DNA of 64,000 nucleotides from NCBI GenBank assembly GCA_027366635.1, contig DAHXNE010000005.1, forward strand, positions 1 through 64,000, read 5' to 3'. The stretch comes from Gammaproteobacteria bacterium (lineage in GTDB: Bacteria; Pseudomonadota; Gammaproteobacteria; Steroidobacterales; Steroidobacteraceae). The notes beneath the pieces are model-generated. The model did no database searches and was not told the origin of the DNA. It worked only from the letters and a program-made list of their open reading frames with translations. Every line of letters starts with the position of its first letter. The stretch's first letter is position 1. The position numbers and the translations under genes were made by a program. This document shows positions 37,803-47,886 of the stretch, one piece after another.

Positions 37803-38849
37803 ATGGCCGACCAGGATTCCGCCGACGCCGATCTGCGGTTGCGCGATCCGCGCGGGCGCGCTCTGCGTGACCTGCGCATATCGGTCATGGACCGGTGCAA
37901 CTTCCGCTGCCCCTACTGCATGCCGCGCGAGACGTTTCACGAGGGGTACCGTTTCCTCGGCTCGCGCGAGCGGCTGTCCTTCGATGAAATCGTTCGTCTG
38001 GCCCGCCTGACGGTGCGGCTCGGTGTGCGCAAGCTGCGCCTGACCGGCGGGGAGCCGCTGCTGCGGCCGAACCTCACCGACCTCATCGGCGATTTGACCA
38101 CCATCGACGGCGTCGAGGACGTCGCCCTGACGACCAATGGCACGCTTCTGGCCAAGCACGCCTTCGAGCTGCGTGCCGCCGGCCTGCATCGCGTCACGGT
38201 GAGCCTGGACAGCCTCGACCCCGAAGTGTTTCAACGCATGAGTGGCGGGATCGGCGGCCTCGAGGAGTCGCTCGCGGGCATCGAGCAGGCGCGCCGCGCA
38301 GGCCTCGGGCCCATCAAGGTGAATGTGGTCGTGCAGCGCGGCGTGAACGATCACACGGTGCTGGAGCTGCTGGAGCGCTTTCGGGGAACCGGCGTGATCG
38401 TACGGTTCATCGAGTACATGGACGTCGGGAACCGCAACCATTGGCACTCGGACGCGGTCGTCCCTTCGAGCGAGCTGCTGGCTCGCATCGCGCGGCGCTG
38501 GCCCCTCCAGGCTCTGCAACCGTCCTATCGCGGGGAAGTCGCGGAACGCTATGGCTTCATGGACGGGGGCGGCGAAGTGGGATTCATCTCGTCGATCACG
38601 CAACCGTTCTGCGGCGATTGCTCCCGTGCGCGTCTGTCATCCGACGGCGTGCTCTATACCTGCCTGTTCGCTACCCACGGCGTGGCGCTGCGCGACAAAC
38701 TGCGCAGCGGCGCGAGTGACGACAACCTCCTCGATTTGCTGCGCGCTAGCTGGCGCGCACGAACGGACAATTACAGCGAACAGCGGCAGGCGCGGCTCTC
38801 CGACGCCGCCGGCGAGCGCAAGGTCGAAATGTTCTATATCGGTGGCTGA
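37803..38849 (+). CDS. moaA: GTP 3',8-cyclase MoaA (radical SAM)
   Basis: A 348-residue radical-SAM enzyme starting molybdopterin synthesis from GTP. The SAM-cluster motif CxxxCxxC is Cys32-Cys36-Cys39 ([10 protein letters not shown]); the C-terminal cluster has [18 protein letters not shown]. The terminal GG needed for activity is present (MFYIGG). ATG 37803 gives the usual short leader before [12 protein letters not shown]; an ATG at 37740 would add 21 residues and its GAGG is too close. Its TGA overlaps the moaC ATG. Confidence 0.96.
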   Translation: MADQDSADADLRLRDPRGRALRDLRISVMDRCNFRCPYCMPRETFHEGYRFLGSRERLSFDEIVRLARLTVRLGVRKLRLTGGEPLLRPNLTDLIGDLTTIDGVEDVALTTNGTLLAKHAFELRAAGLHRVTVSLDSLDPEVFQRMSGGIGGLEESLAGIEQARRAGLGPIKVNVVVQRGVNDHTVLELLERFRGTGVIVRFIEYMDVGNRNHWHSDAVVPSSELLARIARRWPLQALQPSYRGEVAERYGFMDGGGEVGFISSITQPFCGDCSRARLSSDGVLYTCLFATHGVALRDKLRSGASDDNLLDLLRASWRARTDNYSEQRQARLSDAAGERKVEMFYIGG

Positions 38850-39355
38850 TGGCAAAACACGCACTATCCCATCTGGATCGCGACAACCGCCCGACAATGG
38901 TGGACGTGGGCGGCAAAGAGATCAGCTTGCGCGAGGCGCTGGCGGAAGCGCGCGTAAAACTGCCGCGGCCGGTCGCCGCCGCGCTGCGCCGCAGTGGTCA
39001 CCGAACACACAAAGGACCGGTATTCGACACCGCGATCATCGCCGGGGTAATGGCCGCCAAACGGACCCATGAGCTGATCCCGTTCTGTCATCCGCTCGGC
39101 CTCGAGCATTGCTCGATCAAGATCGACCAGCGCACGAACGGAGAAATCCACGTGCGCTGCCGCGTCGCGATTCATCATCGCACCGGAGTAGAGATGGAGG
39201 CGCTCACGGGCGCCTCGGTCGCCGCCCTGACGATATACGACATGTGCAAAGCCCTCTCGCACGACATCGAAATCGGCGGCATCCGCCTGCTCGAAAAAGC
39301 CGGCGGCAAGCGCGCCTACACGCGTCGTGCCCGGCGCCCGGCGGGTCGCTCGTGA
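38849..39355 (+). CDS. moaC: Cyclic pyranopterin monophosphate synthase MoaC
   Basis: A 168-residue enzyme completing cyclic pyranopterin monophosphate. Signatures include [34 protein letters not shown] and [20 protein letters not shown], followed by catalytic KALSHDIEI. Length fits the family, with a short Arg-rich tail. It starts inside the moaA stop (TGATG) and its own stop overlaps the GTG of the next gene (GTGA). Confidence 0.96.
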   Translation: MAKHALSHLDRDNRPTMVDVGGKEISLREALAEARVKLPRPVAAALRRSGHRTHKGPVFDTAIIAGVMAAKRTHELIPFCHPLGLEHCSIKIDQRTNGEIHVRCRVAIHHRTGVEMEALTGASVAALTIYDMCKALSHDIEIGGIRLLEKAGGKRAYTRRARRPAGRS

Positions 39356-40212
39356 GCGCCGCGATCGCATCGGGCGCGCCCCTGTACGGACTGGTGCTCG
39401 CCGGGGGACACAGCAGCCGGATGCAACGTGACAAAGCAACCCTCGAGTACCAGGGCGAGAGCCAGCTCGAGCGCACGATGGCCTTGCTCGACGGCCGCGT
39501 CACCCAGGCCTTCGTGTCGGTGCGCGCCGCACAGCAGGCTGATTCCCACCGGTCGCGCTATGCGCTCATCGTTGACGAGCAGCAGGACCTGGGTCCCTGC
39601 GGCGGCATTCTTGCCGCCCAGAGCCGCCATCCGCAGGCCGCATGGCTGGTCCTCGCCTGCGACCTGCCGTTTCTCGACGGCCACACACTCGATCATCTGA
39701 TCGCCGCGCGCGCGCCCGAGCGTCCCGCCACGGCTTATCGCTCGGCCCGCGACGGCCTGCCCGAGCCCCTGTGCGCGATCTACGAGCCGGCAAGCCACGC
39801 CGCGCTCCTGCGCGCGGTACAGGGCGGCCAGCGCTGTCCGCGCAAGTTCCTCATCGGCACCGACGCGCTGCTGATCGATCCGCCCGACCCGCGCGCGCTC
39901 GAGAACGTCAACACGCCGGATGAGTTCGAGCGGGCGCGCGCGATGCTCGCGGGGGGCGCCACCGCCGGCTCCAAGCGCATCGCCGTGCAGTATTACGCAC
40001 TGCTGCGCGAGCAGGCCCAATGCAGCGGCGAGACGGTACGGACCGCGGCCGGCACCCCGAACGAGCTATATCGTGAGCTGAACAGCCGATACCGCTTCAC
40101 ACTGCCGCCGGAGCTGCTGCGCGTCGCGGTCAACGCCGAATTCGCGGACTGGTCGCACCCGCTCGCCGATGGCGACTCCGTGGTATTCATCCCGCCCGTG
40201 GCGGGGGGATGA
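39352..40212 (+). CDS. MobA-MoaD fusion: Mo-cofactor guanylyltransferase plus MPT synthase small subunit
   Basis: A 286-residue two-domain protein. Residues 1-205 are MobA-like, with the GTP loop [31 protein letters not shown] and the metal site in [11 protein letters not shown]; MobA adds GMP to the molybdenum cofactor. Residues about 207-286 are MoaD-like ([15 protein letters not shown]) and end PPVAGG, the free Gly-Gly that MoeB adenylates and that carries the thiocarboxylate. GTG 39352 overlaps the moaC stop; the TGA overlaps the next ATG. Having the sulfur carrier tethered to a late-step enzyme is unusual. Confidence 0.9.
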   Translation: MSAAIASGAPLYGLVLAGGHSSRMQRDKATLEYQGESQLERTMALLDGRVTQAFVSVRAAQQADSHRSRYALIVDEQQDLGPCGGILAAQSRHPQAAWLVLACDLPFLDGHTLDHLIAARAPERPATAYRSARDGLPEPLCAIYEPASHAALLRAVQGGQRCPRKFLIGTDALLIDPPDPRALENVNTPDEFERARAMLAGGATAGSKRIAVQYYALLREQAQCSGETVRTAAGTPNELYRELNSRYRFTLPPELLRVAVNAEFADWSHPLADGDSVVFIPPVAGG

Positions 40213-41768
40213 GACCGGCCGTTGCCGAGCGAACAGACATGGTCAACACCTTTCAATTCAGCCCCGAGCCGATCGATCCGTCCACCCTGCGCGGCGCGCT
40301 CGCGGACCCGGCATGCGGCGGTTATGCCAGCTTTGAAGGCTGGGTCCGCGATTGCAACGACGGGCGCGCGGTGCAGCGTCTGGAGTATGAGGCGTTCGAA
40401 GCACTCGCGGTCAAGGAAGGCGAGCGAATCATCGCCGAGGCGATCGAGCGGTTCGGCATCGCGCGCGCCGCCTGCGTCCATCGTCTCGGCACACTGCGGA
40501 TCGGTGAGATGGCCGTGTGGGTCGGCGCATCGGCGCCGCACCGCCACGAGGCGTTTCTCGCCTGCCGTTACATCATCGACGCGGTCAAGCACCGCGTGCC
40601 GGTCTGGAAGAAAGAGCACTACCGCGACGGCGACTCCGATTGGGTCAACTGCGAACGCTGCGCGACCGGGGCGCCCGAAATACACGCCGGCGCGCACGCG
40701 CACGTCGCGCTGCCCGTACCCGATTACTCCCGCCAGAGCGCTCTGCGGGAAGTCGGCGCCTCGGGACAGGCCAGACTCGGCGCCGCGCGCGCGTTGATCG
40801 TCGGCTGCGGCGGCCTCGGCGTGCCCGCCATGAGCTACCTCGCGGGCGCCGGCATCGGACGATTGGGCGTCGTCGACGCCGACGTGCTCGAGGCTTCCAA
40901 CCTGCATCGCCAACCGCTGTATGCGTTGCGGGATTGCGGGCGCCCGAAGGTGGAGCTCGCGGCCGAGCGGCTGCGAGCGCTCAATCCCGCGGTGGACGTG
41001 CGCACATATCCCGTGCGGCTCGACGCAGACAACGCCGCCGAGATGGTGGCGGACTACGACATCATCATCGAATGCACGGACAATATCGCGACCAAGCTGG
41101 CGCTGAACGATGCATGCCTCCGCGCCGGCAAGCCAGCCGTATTCGCCAGCGTCTATCAATACGAGGGGCAGTTGCAAGTCGTACGTCCGGGCGGACCGTG
41201 CCTGCGGTGCCTGTGGCCCGAGGCGGTACGCGACGGGCTGGTGGGCAATTGTGCCGAGGCCGGCGTACTGGGCCCGGTCCCCGGAACACTCGGGACGCTG
41301 CAGGCGCTCGAGGCGTTGAAACTGCTGCTGGATCTGCCCGGTCAGCTTGCCGAGACACTGTTGATCTTCGATCTTCTGACGCTGAACATCAGCCGGATCC
41401 GCACTCGGCGATCTGCGCAATGTCCGCAGCACGCTCTGGCCGGGGACCGTGCGCCCAGCGTCACGCCCGAGTCTCTCGAGGTCGAGTTCGAATCGCTGCA
41501 TGCGGCGAGCGAAGCGGGCTACCTCATCGTCGACATCCGCGAGCGGCCCGAGCAGGCGCTGCGGCCCGCCGTGGGCGCGCCGGTTCACTCCCTACCGCTG
41601 ACCGAGCTGCTCTATGGCGGCACGGATCTGCCGCCCGCCTCGAAGTACCTGCTGGTGTGCGCCGCCGGCGCGCGCAGCCTGGCGGCGGCCCAGGAACTGC
41701 GCGCGCGCGGTCGTGCCCCGATCTTCTCGCTGCGCGGCGGTCTGGCCGCACTGGACTCTAGGGCCTGA
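40209..41768 (+). CDS. MoaE-MoeB-rhodanese triple fusion
   Basis: A 519-residue three-domain protein. Residues about 12-150 are MoaE, the large subunit of molybdopterin synthase, with catalytic Lys127 and Lys134 ([10 protein letters not shown]). Residues about 172-408 are a MoeB/ThiF adenylyltransferase with GCGGLG (199-204) and a zinc site starting C331LRC334; the second pair reads C405PQH408 instead of CxxC. Residues about 420-515 are rhodanese-like with Cys484 in the loop VCAAGARS. It should bind MoaD, activate its Gly-Gly, receive sulfur and use it on precursor Z. ATG 40209 overlaps the previous stop (ATGA); a start at 40239 is possible. Confidence 0.92.
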   Translation: MRPAVAERTDMVNTFQFSPEPIDPSTLRGALADPACGGYASFEGWVRDCNDGRAVQRLEYEAFEALAVKEGERIIAEAIERFGIARAACVHRLGTLRIGEMAVWVGASAPHRHEAFLACRYIIDAVKHRVPVWKKEHYRDGDSDWVNCERCATGAPEIHAGAHAHVALPVPDYSRQSALREVGASGQARLGAARALIVGCGGLGVPAMSYLAGAGIGRLGVVDADVLEASNLHRQPLYALRDCGRPKVELAAERLRALNPAVDVRTYPVRLDADNAAEMVADYDIIIECTDNIATKLALNDACLRAGKPAVFASVYQYEGQLQVVRPGGPCLRCLWPEAVRDGLVGNCAEAGVLGPVPGTLGTLQALEALKLLLDLPGQLAETLLIFDLLTLNISRIRTRRSAQCPQHALAGDRAPSVTPESLEVEFESLHAASEAGYLIVDIRERPEQALRPAVGAPVHSLPLTELLYGGTDLPPASKYLLVCAAGARSLAAAQELRARGRAPIFSLRGGLAALDSRA

Positions 41769-43041
41769 CCTGGCCCGCCCCGCGGACCACGTATTTGTAG
41801 ATGGTGAGCTGTTCGACCCCGACCGGTCCGCGCGCGTGGATCCGATCGGTCGAGATGCCAATCTCGGCCCCCATGCCGAATTCCCCGCCATCGGCAAACT
41901 GTGTCGAGGCGTTGTGCAGCACGATGGCGCTGTCGACCCGTTGAAGAAAGCGCTCGGCAGTGGCCTGATTCTCGGTGACGATCGACTCGGTGTGCGCCGA
42001 GCCATAACGGGCGATGTGCGCAATCGCGCCCTCCACCCCATCGACCACACGCGCAGCAATGATCGCCTCGAGATACTCCGTGTGCCAGTCATCCTCGCTT
42101 GCCGGCCGAACACGCGCATCGGCCGCCTGGACAATCTGGTCGCCGCGCACCTCACAACCGGCATCGAGCAGCGCGCGGACCACCGGGTCGAGGTGGGTAG
42201 CCACACAGGCGCGATCGATGAGGAGTGTCTCGGCGGCACCGCAGATACCAGTACGGCGCATCTTGGCGTTCAAAACGATGGCTGCGGCCATGCCCACGTC
42301 GGCATCCCGATCGACGTAAACGTGACAGTTTCCCTCGAGGTGGCCGATCACTGGAACACGCGCCTCCTTCTGCACCCGCGCGACCAGACTCTTGCCGCCG
42401 CGCGGCACGATCACATCGAGGTACGCGGTCATCCCGGCGAGCATGTGGCCCACCGCCGCCCGGTCGGTCGTGGGAACCAGCTGGATGCACTCGGGGGGCA
42501 GGCCGGCGCCGCGCAGTCCTTCGGCGAGACAGCGGTGGATCGCGGCGTTGGATTGCGAGCTTTCCGAGCCGCCGCGCAGAATCACCGCGTTGCCCGACTT
42601 GACGCATAGCGCCCCGGCATCCGATGTGACGTTGGGACGACTCTCGTAGATGATGCCGATCACTCCGAGCGGCACCCGCACCCGCTGAATCCGCAGACCG
42701 TTGGGGCGCTGCCACTGCGCGGCGATCGTCCCGACCGGGTCGGGTAGCCGTACGATCGATTCGATCCCACTGGCCATCGCTTCGACCCGGGCCCGATCGA
42801 GCGTCAGCCGGTCGAGCAAGGCCGCACCAAGGCCGGCGGCGCGCGCCGCCGCGCGGTCATGCTCGTTGGCGGCGAGAATCTCGTCGGTATGGGCGCGGAT
42901 CGCCTCAGCGGCACGCGCAAGCGCCTCGTCCTTCGCGGCGCTCGTGGCCTGAGCCAGAACGGCGGCTGCCTCGAGCGCGTTTCGGCCCAGGCGCTCCATG
43001 AGCGCATCGAGAGTCTCTTGTTCCTGCGCGGCAGTGGTCAT
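41758..43041 (-). CDS. proA: Gamma-glutamyl phosphate reductase
   Basis: A 427-residue NADPH-dependent reductase making glutamate-5-semialdehyde for proline. The aldehyde-dehydrogenase-like fold shows [31 protein letters not shown] and the catalytic Cys in [13 protein letters not shown]. Length is standard. Its ATG overlaps the proB stop (ATGA), so proBA is an operon. The 3' end overlaps the convergent MoaE fusion gene by 11 bases. Confidence 0.96.
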   Translation of the reverse strand: MTTAAQEQETLDALMERLGRNALEAAAVLAQATSAAKDEALARAAEAIRAHTDEILAANEHDRAAARAAGLGAALLDRLTLDRARVEAMASGIESIVRLPDPVGTIAAQWQRPNGLRIQRVRVPLGVIGIIYESRPNVTSDAGALCVKSGNAVILRGGSESSQSNAAIHRCLAEGLRGAGLPPECIQLVPTTDRAAVGHMLAGMTAYLDVIVPRGGKSLVARVQKEARVPVIGHLEGNCHVYVDRDADVGMAAAIVLNAKMRRTGICGAAETLLIDRACVATHLDPVVRALLDAGCEVRGDQIVQAADARVRPASEDDWHTEYLEAIIAARVVDGVEGAIAHIARYGSAHTESIVTENQATAERFLQRVDSAIVLHNASTQFADGGEFGMGAEIGISTDRIHARGPVGVEQLTIYKYVVRGAGQVRP

Positions 43042-44183
43042 GGGGTCGATGACTGCAGCAGCACCAGATCGTCGCGATGAATCAGCTCGTCACGACCGCG
43101 AAAGCCCAATATGCCTTCGATCTCGGCCGACTTGCGGCCCAGGATCCTGGCGGTATCACTGTCCGAGTAGGCGACGATGCCACGGGCCACCTCGGCGCCC
43201 GCCGGCGTGAGCACGCTCACCGTGTCCCCGCGCTCGAACCGGCCGCGGGCGTCGATCACGCCGGCCGGCAGAAGACTGCGGCCGGCACGCAATGCGCGTA
43301 GCGCGCCCGGATCAATGGTCAGGGCACCAGCCGACCGCAGCGTACCGGCGATCCACTGCTTGCGGGCCGCGATCGGGGTCGCGCTCGGTCGAAACCACGT
43401 GCAGCGCGCACCCTGCTCGAGCCGGCGGATCGGATGACGCGGCCGCCCGGCCGCGATGCACAGATGGCAGCCGGCCGCCACGGCAATCCGCGCGGCCAGG
43501 ATCTTGGTGGCCATGCCTCCGCTGCCGAACTCCGAAGCCGAGCCGCCGCCCATGGCTTCGATCTGCGGCGTGATGCGGCGTACTTCGTTGATGAACTGTG
43601 CGTTGACGTCGCGAGTCGGATCTGCGGTGTAAAGGCCATCGACATCCGACAGCAAGACGAGGCAATCCGCCCCCACCATCTGCGCCACGCGCGCCGCGAG
43701 CCGATCGTTGTCCCCGTAGCGGATCTCAGCCGTTGCCACGGTATCGTTCTCGTTGATGACGGGCAAAACTCCGAGTCCGAGCAGCGTCTCGAGCGTAGCG
43801 CGCGCGTTGAGGTATCGCCGGCGGCGTTCACTGTCTTCCAGAGTCAGCAGCACTTGAGCCACGGTGACCTGGTGATTCTCGAATAACTCCTTGTACGCGT
43901 GGGCGAGACGAATCTGGCCGACCGCGGCGGCCGCCTGGCTTTCTTCGAGCCGCAACGCGCCCTTGAGCGACAACTGCCTGCGCCCGAGCGCGATGGCTCC
44001 GGAGGACACGAGAAGCACCTGCTGGCCTCTGCGGCGCAGACGCAACAGATCCTCGACCAGTGTCTCGAGCCAAGTCCGATTGAGGCGACCCGTTCGGCCG
44101 TCGACCAGCAGCGCGGAGCCGACCTTGACGACGACGCGGCGTGCCTTCAGCAACTGGGAATGCGCAGACGAGGAAGGGGGCAT
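43038..44183 (-). CDS. proB: Glutamate 5-kinase with PUA domain
   Basis: A 381-residue kinase for the first step of proline synthesis. The amino-acid-kinase domain (about 1-265) shows [45 protein letters not shown] and [14 protein letters not shown]. Residues about 290-375 form a PUA domain ([16 protein letters not shown]). ATG 44183 has AGG seven bases upstream; the frame runs open further only through the opposite-strand acidic gene. ProB is commonly feedback-inhibited by proline. Confidence 0.95.
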   Translation of the reverse strand: MPPSSSAHSQLLKARRVVVKVGSALLVDGRTGRLNRTWLETLVEDLLRLRRRGQQVLLVSSGAIALGRRQLSLKGALRLEESQAAAAVGQIRLAHAYKELFENHQVTVAQVLLTLEDSERRRRYLNARATLETLLGLGVLPVINENDTVATAEIRYGDNDRLAARVAQMVGADCLVLLSDVDGLYTADPTRDVNAQFINEVRRITPQIEAMGGGSASEFGSGGMATKILAARIAVAAGCHLCIAAGRPRHPIRRLEQGARCTWFRPSATPIAARKQWIAGTLRSAGALTIDPGALRALRAGRSLLPAGVIDARGRFERGDTVSVLTPAGAEVARGIVAYSDSDTARILGRKSAEIEGILGFRGRDELIHRDDLVLLQSSTP

Positions 44184-44306
44184 GAGAAACCTACTATACG
44201 TGCGGCGAACAATTCCCGCGAGTATCGTCACGCTGGCCCCACCGCGTTGCTCCCGGCCGGCACAACCCCTAAACTTGCGCGGCCGCCAAGTCAGAGGATC
44301 ACATCG

Positions 44307-44648
44307 GTGAGCAGAGATTACGAACCGGTTCCCGGCCAGTGGTACGAGAACCTTGAAGATGAGGAATCCTTCCGCGTGCTCAAAGTGGACGAGGACTCCG
44401 AGCTGGTCGAGATCGAGCATCTCGATGGCGAGATCGAGGAGATGGACCTGGAGAGCTGGCACGAGATGGATCTGGAGCAGACTTCGGAGCCTGAAGGCTG
44501 GGCCGAATCCGAGGATGAGGATGAGGATGAGGATGAGGACGATGATGAGGAAGATGAGGATGAGGATGAGGACGACTGGGATGACGATGAAGACGATGAG
44601 GACGATGAGGACTGGGATGACGAAGACGAAGAGCACGATGCCTGCTGA
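44307..44648 (+). CDS. Small protein with an extremely acidic C-terminal tail
   Basis: A 113-residue protein starting at GTG 44307, seven bases after AGAGGA. Residues 1-65 are folded-looking ([20 protein letters not shown], then [20 protein letters not shown]) and resemble a gammaproteobacterial family of unknown function (DUF6763-like). Residues about 70-110 are almost pure Asp/Glu with three Trp, encoded by tandem GAGGAT/GATGAG codons (44512-44636). Such a tail could mimic nucleic acid or bind cations. It is divergent from proB. The tract may vary in length by slippage. Confidence 0.8.
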   Translation: MSRDYEPVPGQWYENLEDEESFRVLKVDEDSELVEIEHLDGEIEEMDLESWHEMDLEQTSEPEGWAESEDEDEDEDEDDDEEDEDEDEDDWDDDEDDEDDEDWDDEDEEHDAC

Positions 44649-44763
44649 GCCGAGCCAGCGCGCCTAGCGTTCACCCCGTGATCACCCCGCACCCCATGGC
44701 ACCGCACAACGTCGCTGCCCGGGTGCATGAGCCGGCTCGGTATCGGGCCCGGCGAGGGCGTCC

Positions 44764-45816
44764 GTGAGCCAAGGGAGCCCCACCGAAGGCTGGCTGCACG
44801 AGAAAGAATCCGCATGGCTGTATCGGCGGGTTGCGGTAGCCGAGCCCGATGTGCGCAAGCGGCAGCTGTTCGAGCAGTTGGCCACCGCCGCAGAAGAACA
44901 GGCGCGCCTCTGGGAGTCCGCCGCGGCCCGCGATCCTGCGGCACAGTCTGTGCCGCGGGCGTTTTACCCTTCCCTGCGCGACCGCATCGTCGCGCGGCTG
45001 GTCGGCTGGCTCGGCCCGCGCGCCATGCGCTCGGTATTGGCGGCAATGAAGCTGCGCGGGCTGTCGGTGTACAGCGGCGCGGTCGTTGCCGGCCATACCA
45101 TGCCGACAACGGTATCGGACATCGGCGCGCGCCATCGCCGGAGCCTGGGCGGCAACCTTCGGGCCACCGTGTTCGGCATCAACGACGGCCTGCTCGCGAA
45201 TGCCGGTCTGGTGATGGGCGTCTCGGGCGCCAGCGGCGCTTCCGCCATCGTGTTGATCACCGGAGCGGCCGGATTGCTGGCGGGAGCGCTGTCGATGGCA
45301 GCCGGCGAGTACGTCTCGGTCCGATCCCAGCGTGAGATGTACGAGCACCAGATCGCGCTCGAAAAAGCGGAAATTGCCGAGTATCCGCACGAGGAAGCCG
45401 AGGAACTCGCGTTGATTTATGCGGCCCGCGGCATGCCCCTGGACCAGGCGCGCGACGTCTGTCGAAAGCTGATCGCCCGGCCTCGCGACGCACTCGACGT
45501 GCTGGCCCGTGAGGAGCTCGGCATAAGCGCCGATACGCTCGGCTCACCGGTGGGTGCCGCCGTAGCGTCCTTCCTTTCCTTCGCTGTCGGCGCCGCCGTG
45601 CCGCTGCTGCCCTTCGTATTGGGATGGACGGGCGGGCCAGCCGTGATCGCGGCCGCCGTGCTCACGGCCGCGACGCTGTTCGTGGTGGGACTTGCGATCA
45701 GTCTGTTCACGGGACGCCACGCCGTACGCGGGGGACTGCGCATGGTGCTGATCGGCACCGCCGCCGCCGCGTTGACCTATGCACTGGGCCGCTCGCTTGG
45801 CCTGGCCCTGCACTGA
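44764..45816 (+). CDS. VIT1/CCC1 family transporter with N-terminal ferritin-like domain
   Basis: A 350-residue membrane protein. Residues about 10-95 are a helical, rubrerythrin/ferritin-like domain (HEKESAWLYRRVAVAEPD, then EQARLWES); the rest is VIT1-like with five predicted helices, including FGINDGLLANAGLVMG, GALSMAAGEYVSV and three C-terminal spans after about residue 255. Relatives export Fe2+/Mn2+ or sequester iron. The start is GTG 44764, behind GAGGGCG. Metal specificity cannot be decided from sequence. It stands alone on its strand. Confidence 0.88.
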   Translation: MSQGSPTEGWLHEKESAWLYRRVAVAEPDVRKRQLFEQLATAAEEQARLWESAAARDPAAQSVPRAFYPSLRDRIVARLVGWLGPRAMRSVLAAMKLRGLSVYSGAVVAGHTMPTTVSDIGARHRRSLGGNLRATVFGINDGLLANAGLVMGVSGASGASAIVLITGAAGLLAGALSMAAGEYVSVRSQREMYEHQIALEKAEIAEYPHEEAEELALIYAARGMPLDQARDVCRKLIARPRDALDVLAREELGISADTLGSPVGAAVASFLSFAVGAAVPLLPFVLGWTGGPAVIAAAVLTAATLFVVGLAISLFTGRHAVRGGLRMVLIGTAAAALTYALGRSLGLALH

Positions 45817-45894
45817 GCGCCGCACTATCGCCGCGCTCACCCTCTGAGGCATAGTCCCGCCAATGAATCCGTGTCGCCGTAGGGGCAGGCGCCC

Positions 45895-47322
45895 GTGACA
45901 GCCCTGCCACAGTCAGCATTTCTCGAGCAGCTGGAGCGCCTCCTCGGTGCCGGCGGGGTCTTGAGCGCTGAATCCGACGCCGCGCCCTTCCTCACCGACC
46001 AACGGGAGCTGTATCGCGGCAAGGCAGTCGCGGTCGCCCTGCCCGACACCGCGCAGCGCGTGGCGGAGCTGCTCGCGCTGTGCAACGACAAGGGCATTGC
46101 GGTCGTGCCGCAGGGTGGCAATACGGGTTATTGCGGTGGCGCGACACCGGATGAGAGTGGCGCACAGTTGCTCGTGTCGCTGAAGCGCTTGAACCGCATC
46201 CGCGCTGTCGACGCGCTGAATTACTCCCTGATCGCCGAAGCCGGCTGCGTGCTTGCGGACGTGCAGCGCGCTGCCGACGAGGCGGATCGGCTCTTCCCGC
46301 TCAGCCTCGGATCCGAAGGAACGTGTCAGATCGGCGGGAATCTCTCCACCAACGCCGGCGGCTTGCATGTATTGCGCTACGGCATGATGCGCGATCTGGT
46401 GCTCGGACTGGAGGTGGCGCTCGCCGACGGTCGGTTGCTGAGCGCGCTGACCGCTCTGCGCAAGGACAACACCGGCTACGACATCAAGTCACTGTTTCTC
46501 GGCGCCGAAGGCACGCTCGGCATCATCACCGCTGCCAGCCTGAAGCTCTATCCGCGCATGGGCGCCGCCGCGACGGCGTTCGCGGCCGTCCGCGATCCGC
46601 GTGCCGCGGTGCAGCTGCTCGCCCGGCTGCGCGCGGCGAGCGGTGAGCGGGTGAGCTCCTTCGAGCTCATACCGCGCCTTGCCGTGGAGCTGACCACCCG
46701 GCACATACCCGGAGTGCGCGATCCGCTCGATGCACCGCATGCCTGGTATGTGCTGTGCGAGCTCACTTCCGCGCGCCCGGCCGACGGGCTCGATGCCATC
46801 CTGACAGAATCTCTGGAGCAGGCGCTCGAAGCGGGGCTGCTGGCGGATGCGGCGCTGGCCCGCAACGAGAGCGAGCGCGCGGGATTCTGGAAGCTGCGCG
46901 AGAGCATCCCCGAGGCGCAGCGGCGCGACGGCGCCAGCCTGAAGCACGATGTGGCCGTGCCGGTCGCGGCGATCGCGCAATTCATCGAACGGGCCGGCGA
47001 ATGGGTACGCGCCAACGTTCCCGAAGGCCGGCTGATCGCCTACGGTCACGTCGGCGACGGCAACCTGCATTTCAATCTGAATCAGGCGCCAGGGGCGGAC
47101 CGCGCCGCGTTCCTGGCGCGTGGCGAGACGACCAAACGTGTCATCCACGACATGGTCGTGCGCGAGTTCGGTGGCAGCTTCAGCGCCGAGCACGGCATCG
47201 GCCGGCTGAAGGTGGGCGAGCTCGAGCGCTACGCGTCTGCGGTCGAACTGGATCTGATGCGCGCGGTCAAGCGCGCCCTCGATCCCAACGGCATCCTGAA
47301 CCCGGGCAAGGTGTTGCGGTGA
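45895..47322 (+). CDS. FAD-linked D-2-hydroxyacid dehydrogenase (GlcD/D2HGDH-like)
   Basis: A 475-residue flavoenzyme of the FAD_binding_4/FAD-oxidase C family. The FAD loop is VVPQGGNTGYCGGATP, followed by GGNLSTNAGGLHVLRYG and NTGYDIKSLFLGAEGTLGII. The C-terminal domain carries the metal-site motif HVGDGNLHFN and the closing AEHGIGRLK..LDPNGILNPGKVL. Members oxidise D-lactate, glycolate or D-2-hydroxyglutarate; the layout favours the D-2-hydroxyglutarate/D-lactate branch but this is not certain. GTG 45895 is the start. Its stop overlaps the next start. Confidence 0.9.
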   Translation: MTALPQSAFLEQLERLLGAGGVLSAESDAAPFLTDQRELYRGKAVAVALPDTAQRVAELLALCNDKGIAVVPQGGNTGYCGGATPDESGAQLLVSLKRLNRIRAVDALNYSLIAEAGCVLADVQRAADEADRLFPLSLGSEGTCQIGGNLSTNAGGLHVLRYGMMRDLVLGLEVALADGRLLSALTALRKDNTGYDIKSLFLGAEGTLGIITAASLKLYPRMGAAATAFAAVRDPRAAVQLLARLRAASGERVSSFELIPRLAVELTTRHIPGVRDPLDAPHAWYVLCELTSARPADGLDAILTESLEQALEAGLLADAALARNESERAGFWKLRESIPEAQRRDGASLKHDVAVPVAAIAQFIERAGEWVRANVPEGRLIAYGHVGDGNLHFNLNQAPGADRAAFLARGETTKRVIHDMVVREFGGSFSAEHGIGRLKVGELERYASAVELDLMRAVKRALDPNGILNPGKVLR

Positions 47323-47750
47323 ATCGAGCCACGAGTGGGCGCGGCCCGCAGGGCGCGCTGGTGCTCGCGGCGCTGGCCAGTTGGCCGGTACCGTTCTATT
47401 GCTACGCTCTGCACGCGGGCGCCCGGGCGGCCGGTCATGCCGCACTGCCGATTCTGCTCGGCATGGGCGCCATCAGCCTCTTTCTGCGGCTGTCGCGGCG
47501 CGCCGGCGCGCCGTTCGGCCTGCTGTTCCCGGCAGGCGGCGGCCAGCGCGGCACGCCTTTCTCGATCCGCCTGAATGCAGCGCTGCTCACGGCCTTCAAT
47601 CTCGGCGCATCGTGGTTCGAGCTGCACGCCGATCTGTCGCATACGACGACGCTGCTGGTGCTGATCCTGTCGAGCGTGTCGGCGGCAAATCTCGCCGATG
47701 AGGGCTGGATCGCGAGCCGGCGCGCAGCCGTAAGCAGGCACGGGCGATAG
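47319..47750 (+). CDS. Small hydrophobic membrane protein, unknown function
   Basis: A 143-residue Ala/Leu-rich protein with about four membrane helices (ALVLAALASWPVPFYCYA; ALPILLGMGAISLFLRL; LNAALLTAFNLGASWFE; TLLVLILSSVSAANLA). GTG 47319 overlaps the stop of the dehydrogenase gene (GTGA), so it is probably translated with it. I do not recognise the family. Confidence 0.65.
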   Translation: MNRATSGRGPQGALVLAALASWPVPFYCYALHAGARAAGHAALPILLGMGAISLFLRLSRRAGAPFGLLFPAGGGQRGTPFSIRLNAALLTAFNLGASWFELHADLSHTTTLLVLILSSVSAANLADEGWIASRRAAVSRHGR

Positions 47751-47764
47751 GGGCGCGGCAACCG

Positions 47765-47793
47765 CTGACGACTCCGGCTGCGAGGGGTACAAT
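47765..47793 (+). promoter_or_regulatory. Candidate promoter for the 47887 membrane protein gene
   Basis: CTGACG (47765-47770) and TACAAT (47788-47793) are 17 bases apart, a reasonable sigma-70 pair. Transcription would begin near 47800, leaving an 87-base leader. Confidence 0.4.
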
Positions 47794-47886
47794 AACCGCA
47801 ACTTGCCGCGGTACCGCCCAGCGATGGCTGGACCGAGGAAAGTGGGCGCGGACCGCCCTGCCGATGAAGTTCACGATCGAGACATC

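Noticed and set aside
44193-44221. proB promoter at TATAGT
   Set aside because: The -10 is acceptable but no -35 element fits at normal spacing.
43899-44648. 249-codon frame covering the acidic protein gene and the proB 5' part
   Set aside because: Its first 136 codons are antisense to proB. The GTG at 44307 with AGAGGA upstream is the natural start of the acidic protein.
44318-45109. Minus-strand frame rich in Ser antisense to the acidic tract
   Set aside because: The poly-Ser run is just the reverse complement of GAT/GAG codons, and the rest is antisense to the VIT1 gene.
47820-47880. GAGGAAAG motif resembling part of RNase P RNA
   Set aside because: Only a few bases match; there is no room or pairing for the roughly 350-base RNA and none of its other conserved blocks is present.
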